NCBI GenBank assembly: GCA_030538085.1
Contig: JAUNUR010000026.1
Location: 1 to 38,036 of the forward strand
DNA: 38,036 bases
Origin: Pseudomonadota bacterium
GTDB lineage: Bacteria > Pseudomonadota > Gammaproteobacteria > Burkholderiales > Burkholderiaceae_C
Direction of reading: 5' to 3'
Each line of letters opens with the position of its first letter. The first letter of the stretch is position 1. This document shows positions 34,195 to 38,036 of the stretch, piece after piece. The position numbers and the translations under genes were made by a program. The notes under the pieces are model-generated. The model saw only the letters and a program-made list of their open reading frames with translations, did not search any database and was not told where the DNA came from.

Positions 34195-36738
34195 CTACTC
34201 CACCACCGTCAGCTTGGCCACCGCCAGCGCCAGCCACTTGTCGCCATGGCGCGGAAAGCCGACCTTGGCGCGCGCATCGTCGCCCGCGCCTTCCACGGCC
34301 AGCACCTTGCCTTCACCGAACTTGTTGTGAAACACCTGCTGGCCGACGGCGATGCCGTGCGTCTGCTCGGCCTTGCGCCGGGGCAACGGCGCGGCGGCAA
34401 AGCTTGAATCAAGGGCGCTGTTCCCCCAGGCGGGACGCGCGCCGCCCGCCATCGACGCCGACGCCGGCATGTCGGCAAAGCCGCTGCGCCGGGGCGTGAT
34501 CCACTTCAGCGCCTCCTCGGGCAGTTCCTCCAGAAAGCGGCTGCGCACGTGGTAGCGCGTCTGCCCGTGCAGCATGCGCGTCTGCGCGTGGCTCAGGTAC
34601 AGGCGCTTGCGCGCGCGCGTGATGGCGACATACATCAGGCGGCGCTCTTCCTCCAGCCCGTCCATGTCGCTCATCGAGTTCTCATGCGGGAACAGGCCCT
34701 CTTCCAGCCCGGTGATGAACACGGCGTCGAACTCCAGCCCCTTGCTGGCGTGCACCGTCATCAGCTGCACCGCATCCTGCCCGGCCTGAGCCTGGTTGTC
34801 GCCGGCCTCCAGCGCGGCGTGCGTCAAAAAGGCGGCCAGCGGGCTCAAAGTTTCGCCGGTGGCGGCGTCAGGGGCCAGAACGAAGCCGTCGCCCCTCACC
34901 CCAGCCCTCTCCTCCCCAAAGGGGCGAGGGAATTCATTCCCATGGTCGGCGCCCGGGGCTGAGGAACCCCCTCTCCCGCCGGCGGGAGAGGGTTGGGGTG
35001 AGGGCAAGGGTTCATCCAGCATCGGCGCATCCGGATCCAGCCCCTGGCTGGCCGGGCTCTGCGTCAGCGTGGCGGACGGATCGGCGGTTTCGTCCATCGG
35101 CAGCGCCACCGCGTCGCGGCCAAAGCCTTCCTGAGTGACGAAGCTCTCGGCGGCACTGGCCAGCTCCTCCAGGTTCTCGATACGGTCGGCGCCCTCGCGG
35201 TCGGCGCGGTAGTGCTCGATCAGGCCGCTGGACTCCAGCATCGCCTCGATGATCTCGCGCAGCGTGCAGCCCGCCGTCTGCTCGCGCAGCACGTCGATCT
35301 TCGCCACGAAGGCGCTCAGGTTGGCACCGGCCTTGCCGCTCACGGCGCTCACGGCGTCGTGCAGCGAGGTGCCGGCGGCGCGTGCCGCGTCCTGCAGGTG
35401 CTCCAGTGTGCGCGCGCCAATGCCGCGCGGCGGAAAGTTGACCACGCGCAGAAAGCTGGTGTCATCGCGCGGGTTCTCCAGCAGGCGCAGATAGGCCAGC
35501 GCGTGCTTGATCTCGGCACGCTCGAAAAAGCGCAGCCCGCCATACACGCGGTAGGGCACGCCGGCGTTGAAAAGCTGCGTCTCGATCACGCGGCTTTGCG
35601 CGTTGCTGCGGTACAGGATGGCGATTTCCTTGCGCTCATGGCCCTCGCCCTTCACCAACTGGCGCAGCTCGTCCACCACCCATTCGGCCTCGGCGAAGTC
35701 GCTGGGCGCCTCATACACTCGCACCGGCTCGCCGGCACCTGCGTCGGTGCGCAGGTTCTTGCCCAGGCGCCGCTTGTTGTGGCTGATCAGCTCGTTGGCC
35801 GAATCCAGGATGTTGCTGTGGCTGCGGTAGTTCTGCTCCAGCTTGATCTGGTGCTGCACGTTGAACTCGCGCACGAAGTCGGCCATGTTGCCCACGCGCG
35901 CGCCACGGAAGGCGTAGATGCTCTGGTCGTCGTCGCCCACGGCCAGCACGGCGCTGCCGCCTTCTGATGGCAGGCCGGCGATCATCTTGATCCACGCGTA
36001 TTGCAGGCGGTTGGTGTCCTGAAACTCGTCGATCAGCACGTGGCGAAAGCGCCGCCGGTAGTGCTCGCGCACCGCGTCGTTGTCGCGCAGCAGCTCGTAG
36101 CTGCGCAGCATCAGCTCACCAAAATCGACCACGCCCTCGCGCTGGCACTGCTCTTCATAAAGCTGGTACACCTCCACCTTCTTGCGGCTCTCGGCGTCGC
36201 GCATCTCCACATCACCGGGACGCAGGCCGTCTTCCTTGCAGCCGCTGATGAACCACTGCAACTGCTTGGGCGGAAAACGCTCCTCGTCCACGTTGAACTG
36301 TTTGCACAGGCGCTTGATGGCCGAGAGCTGATCCTGCGTGTCCAGAATCTGGAACGCCTGCGGCAGGCCCGCCAGCTTGTAGTGCGCGCGCAGAAAGCGG
36401 TTGCACAGCCCGTGGAAGGTGCCGATCCACATGCCGCGCACGTTCAGCGGCAGCATGGCCGTCAGGCGCGCCACCATCTCTTTGGCGGCCTTGTTGGTGA
36501 AGGTGACGGCCAGCACGCCACCGGGCGACACCTGGCCGGTCTGCAGCAGCCAGGCGATACGCGTGGTGAGCACGCGCGTCTTGCCCGATCCGGCGCCAGC
36601 CAGAATCAGCGCCGCTTCAGGTGGCAAGGTGACGGCGGCGCGTTGTTCGGGGTTGAGGCCGGCCAGAATAGGCATGTCGCCCGCCGGGAGTGAGAAATCC
36701 TGCGTGAAAGGCATGGCGAGATTGTAGGAATCGGCCAT
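34195..36738 (-). CDS. UvrD/PcrA-type DNA helicase with in-frame palindromic insertion
   Basis: A superfamily 1A 3'-5' helicase acting in repair and fork restart. All motifs are visible: Walker A GAGSGKT at 48-54, [10 protein letters not shown], the Walker B box [46 protein letters not shown] and [16 protein letters not shown]. The C terminus ([20 protein letters not shown]) is the RNA-polymerase-contacting fold of UvrD/PcrA. Length is about 847, somewhat above usual. Residues about 579-616 come from a palindromic repeat ([15 protein letters not shown] onward) inserted in the 2B region. The start is uncertain: ATG at 36738 or 36714; the longer frame runs into the palindrome upstream. UvrD versus PcrA/Rep naming is left open. 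Confidence 0.92.
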   Translation of the reverse strand: MADSYNLAMPFTQDFSLPAGDMPILAGLNPEQRAAVTLPPEAALILAGAGSGKTRVLTTRIAWLLQTGQVSPGGVLAVTFTNKAAKEMVARLTAMLPLNVRGMWIGTFHGLCNRFLRAHYKLAGLPQAFQILDTQDQLSAIKRLCKQFNVDEERFPPKQLQWFISGCKEDGLRPGDVEMRDAESRKKVEVYQLYEEQCQREGVVDFGELMLRSYELLRDNDAVREHYRRRFRHVLIDEFQDTNRLQYAWIKMIAGLPSEGGSAVLAVGDDDQSIYAFRGARVGNMADFVREFNVQHQIKLEQNYRSHSNILDSANELISHNKRRLGKNLRTDAGAGEPVRVYEAPSDFAEAEWVVDELRQLVKGEGHERKEIAILYRSNAQSRVIETQLFNAGVPYRVYGGLRFFERAEIKHALAYLRLLENPRDDTSFLRVVNFPPRGIGARTLEHLQDAARAAGTSLHDAVSAVSGKAGANLSAFVAKIDVLREQTAGCTLREIIEAMLESSGLIEHYRADREGADRIENLEELASAAESFVTQEGFGRDAVALPMDETADPSATLTQSPASQGLDPDAPMLDEPLPSPQPSPAGGRGGSSAPGADHGNEFPRPFGEERAGVRGDGFVLAPDAATGETLSPLAAFLTHAALEAGDNQAQAGQDAVQLMTVHASKGLEFDAVFITGLEEGLFPHENSMSDMDGLEEERRLMYVAITRARKRLYLSHAQTRMLHGQTRYHVRSRFLEELPEEALKWITPRRSGFADMPASASMAGGARPAWGNSALDSSFAAAPLPRRKAEQTHGIAVGQQVFHNKFGEGKVLAVEGAGDDARAKVGFPRHGDKWLALAVAKLTVVE
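34892..35004. repeat. Palindromic repeat P translated inside the helicase gene
   Basis: CCTCACCCCAGCCCTCT at 34894-34910 and AGAGGGTTGGGGTGAGG at 34987-35003 are inverted ends with one mismatch. Inner inverted pairs CCCAAAGGGG-like and CCGCCGGCGG complete the fold. The shorter unit CTCACCCCAACCCTCTCCCA at 21921-21940 is the core of composite element A copy 2. The insertion keeps the helicase frame open. Confidence 0.9.
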
Positions 36739-36784
36739 CGCCGACAGCCGCAACGGACCGATCTCCCTACAATCAAGCACCGGG

Positions 36785-36955
36785 CCTAAGAGGCCGCCCT
36801 CAAACTCCTCGCGCCGCGCTTGTCCCCGGTCTCGGGCGCCCTGCGGCGTTGCATTCCTTGCCAATAGCACAAGCTATTGGCTGCGTAATGCGCCTTGCAG
36901 GACACCCGATCCGGGGCAATCGCTTACCGCGATGAATTTGAGGACAGCCTCTAGG
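36785..36955. mobile_element. 171-bp palindromic MITE-like element
   Basis: The whole segment is one long imperfect palindrome. Its ends, CCTAAGAGGCCGCCCTCAAA and, on the other strand, CCTAGAGGCTGTCCTCAAAT, pair, as do inner blocks (TTGTCCCCGG with CCGGGGCAA, GCGGCGTTGCATT with AATGCGCC). The centre is the perfect hairpin CCAATAGC-ACAA-GCTATTGG at 36861-36880. It fills the region between the divergent helicase and guaC genes and has no open frame of its own. Confidence 0.85.
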
Positions 36956-37057
36956 ATTTCTTGGCCCGGTTTTTTGTGCCCGTTTCAACGCGCGGCGCAA
37001 ACACCGCGGCCAAGCCAAGCGCCCCTGTGTCACACCTTGAATGGAGCTTGGGTTGTC

Positions 37058-38035
37058 ATGCAAATCTTCGACTACGACCACATCCTGCTGCTGCCGCGCA
37101 AATGCCGCGTGCAAAGCCGCGGCGAGTGCGATGCCAGCATCGAATTCGGCGGCCGGCGCTTCAGGCTGCCGGTGGTGCCCTCGAACATGAAGACGGTGGT
37201 GGACGAGCCGATGTGCGCCTGGCTGGCCGAGCACGGCTACTTCTACGTCATGCACCGGTTTGATCTGGACAACGTGGCCTTCGTGCGCGGCATGAAGGCC
37301 AAGGGCCTGTTCGCCTCGATCTCGGTGGGCATCAAGCCGGCGGACGTCGCCATCATCGACCAACTGGCCGCCGAAGGCCTGGCGCCCGAATACATCACCA
37401 TCGACATCGCGCACGGCCATGCCGATTCGGTGCGCGACATGATCCGCCACATCAAGTCCAGGCTGCCCCAGTCGTTCATCATCGCCGGCAACGTGGCCAC
37501 GCCCGAGGCCGTGATCGACCTGGAAAACTGGGGCGCCGACGCCACCAAGGTGGGCGTGGGCCCCGGTAAGGTGTGCATCACGCGGCTGAAGACGGGCTTT
37601 GGCACCGGCGGCTGGCAGCTTTCGGCGCTGAAGTGGTGCGCCCGCGTGGCCACCAAGCCCATCGTGGCCGACGGCGGCATTCGCCACCACGGCGACATCG
37701 CCAAATCCATCCGCTTTGGTGCCACCATGGTGATGATCGGCTCGCTGTTCGCGGGGCATGAGGAATCGCCCGGCCGCACGGTGGAGGTCGATGGCGAGTT
37801 GTTCAAGGAGTACTACGGATCGGCCAGCGACTTCAACAAGGGCGAGTACCGCCACGTCGAGGGCAAGCGCATTCTGGAGCCCATCAAGGGCAAGCTGGCC
37901 GACACGCTGGTGGAGATGGAGCAGGACGTGCAAAGCTCCATCAGCTACGCGGGCGGCAAGAAGTTGCTGGACATCCGCAAGGTGAACTACGTCATCCTGG
38001 GCGGAGACAATGCGGGCGAGCACCTGCTGATGTGA
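37058..38035 (+). CDS. guaC: GMP reductase
   Basis: GuaC reduces GMP to IMP and ammonia with NADPH, returning guanine nucleotides to the purine pool. The 325-residue product is complete; its stop lies one base before the window end. It is a TIM barrel of the IMPDH/GMPR group. The catalytic cysteine is C173 in [25 protein letters not shown] and the ending [13 protein letters not shown] resemble the shorter GuaC type known from Gram-positive bacteria rather than the longer E. coli type, as far as I remember. Lack of CBS domains and of an IMPDH active-site flap favours GMPR. The ATG follows a gap with little ribosome-binding signal; the palindrome at 36785-36955 lies about 100 bases upstream. 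Confidence 0.95.
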   Translation: MQIFDYDHILLLPRKCRVQSRGECDASIEFGGRRFRLPVVPSNMKTVVDEPMCAWLAEHGYFYVMHRFDLDNVAFVRGMKAKGLFASISVGIKPADVAIIDQLAAEGLAPEYITIDIAHGHADSVRDMIRHIKSRLPQSFIIAGNVATPEAVIDLENWGADATKVGVGPGKVCITRLKTGFGTGGWQLSALKWCARVATKPIVADGGIRHHGDIAKSIRFGATMVMIGSLFAGHEESPGRTVEVDGELFKEYYGSASDFNKGEYRHVEGKRILEPIKGKLADTLVEMEQDVQSSISYAGGKKLLDIRKVNYVILGGDNAGEHLLM

Positions 38036-38036
38036 G

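Noticed and set aside
36739-36870. N-terminal extension of the helicase to an ATG at 36870
   Set aside because: The extension is the translated palindromic element and has no helicase features; starts at 36738 or 36714 fit homologues better.

Overview
The window is GC-rich, densely coded chromosomal DNA from a betaproteobacterium, most likely of the family Comamonadaceae (Acidovorax/Ottowia/Diaphorobacter-like). This rests on the protein make-up, on a polA - small secreted protein - homoserine kinase order, and on dispersed repeats of a type I recall from that family. No species call is possible from sequence alone. I see no rRNA, tRNA, CRISPR array, prophage or transposase gene.

Layout. 1-9.1 kb: plsY (phospholipid synthesis), an unknown membrane-anchored protein, a YbaK-type deacylase with a small partner gene, an exported protein built of three repeats, a Tas-type aldo/keto reductase, an alpha/beta hydrolase and an L-lactate permease. 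9.1-18 kb: fadD, prfB (with its programmed +1 frameshift), an unknown propeller-like protein, and a pepN-fbp gene pair ending at a clear terminator. 18.6-21.9 kb: a collinear run of six genes made of a GbsR/MarR-like regulator, a DCC (DUF393) protein, a small membrane protein, an NAD(P)-binding epimerase-like protein, a DoxX-like protein and a DUF2269 protein. 22-24.1 kb: a two-gene RNA repair cassette on the minus strand, made of an RNA ligase followed by an HD-phosphoesterase/polynucleotide-kinase fusion. 24.9-30 kb: polA, with a divergent DUF2782-like gene, homoserine kinase and a membrane protein. 30-33.9 kb: two lipoproteins, a UshA-like 5'-nucleotidase and a choice-of-anchor-I propeller, each followed by a terminator. 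34.2-38 kb: a UvrD/PcrA-type helicase, with guaC divergent from it.

The most distinctive parts are two. First, the RNA end-healing and sealing cassette is bracketed by two direct copies of the same small element. Its ligase gene is preceded by a 94-nt segment closed by a perfect 13-bp stem that ends 4 nt before the ribosome binding site, and by about 250 nt more of unexplained non-coding DNA.

Second, nearly every intergenic gap holds small palindromic or terminal-inverted-repeat elements of at least seven kinds. Some are nested: one element carries a 9-bp target duplication inside another. Some have shared ends with different cores. One is translated in frame inside the helicase gene, and another seems to be part of polA. 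The movers of these elements are not encoded here.
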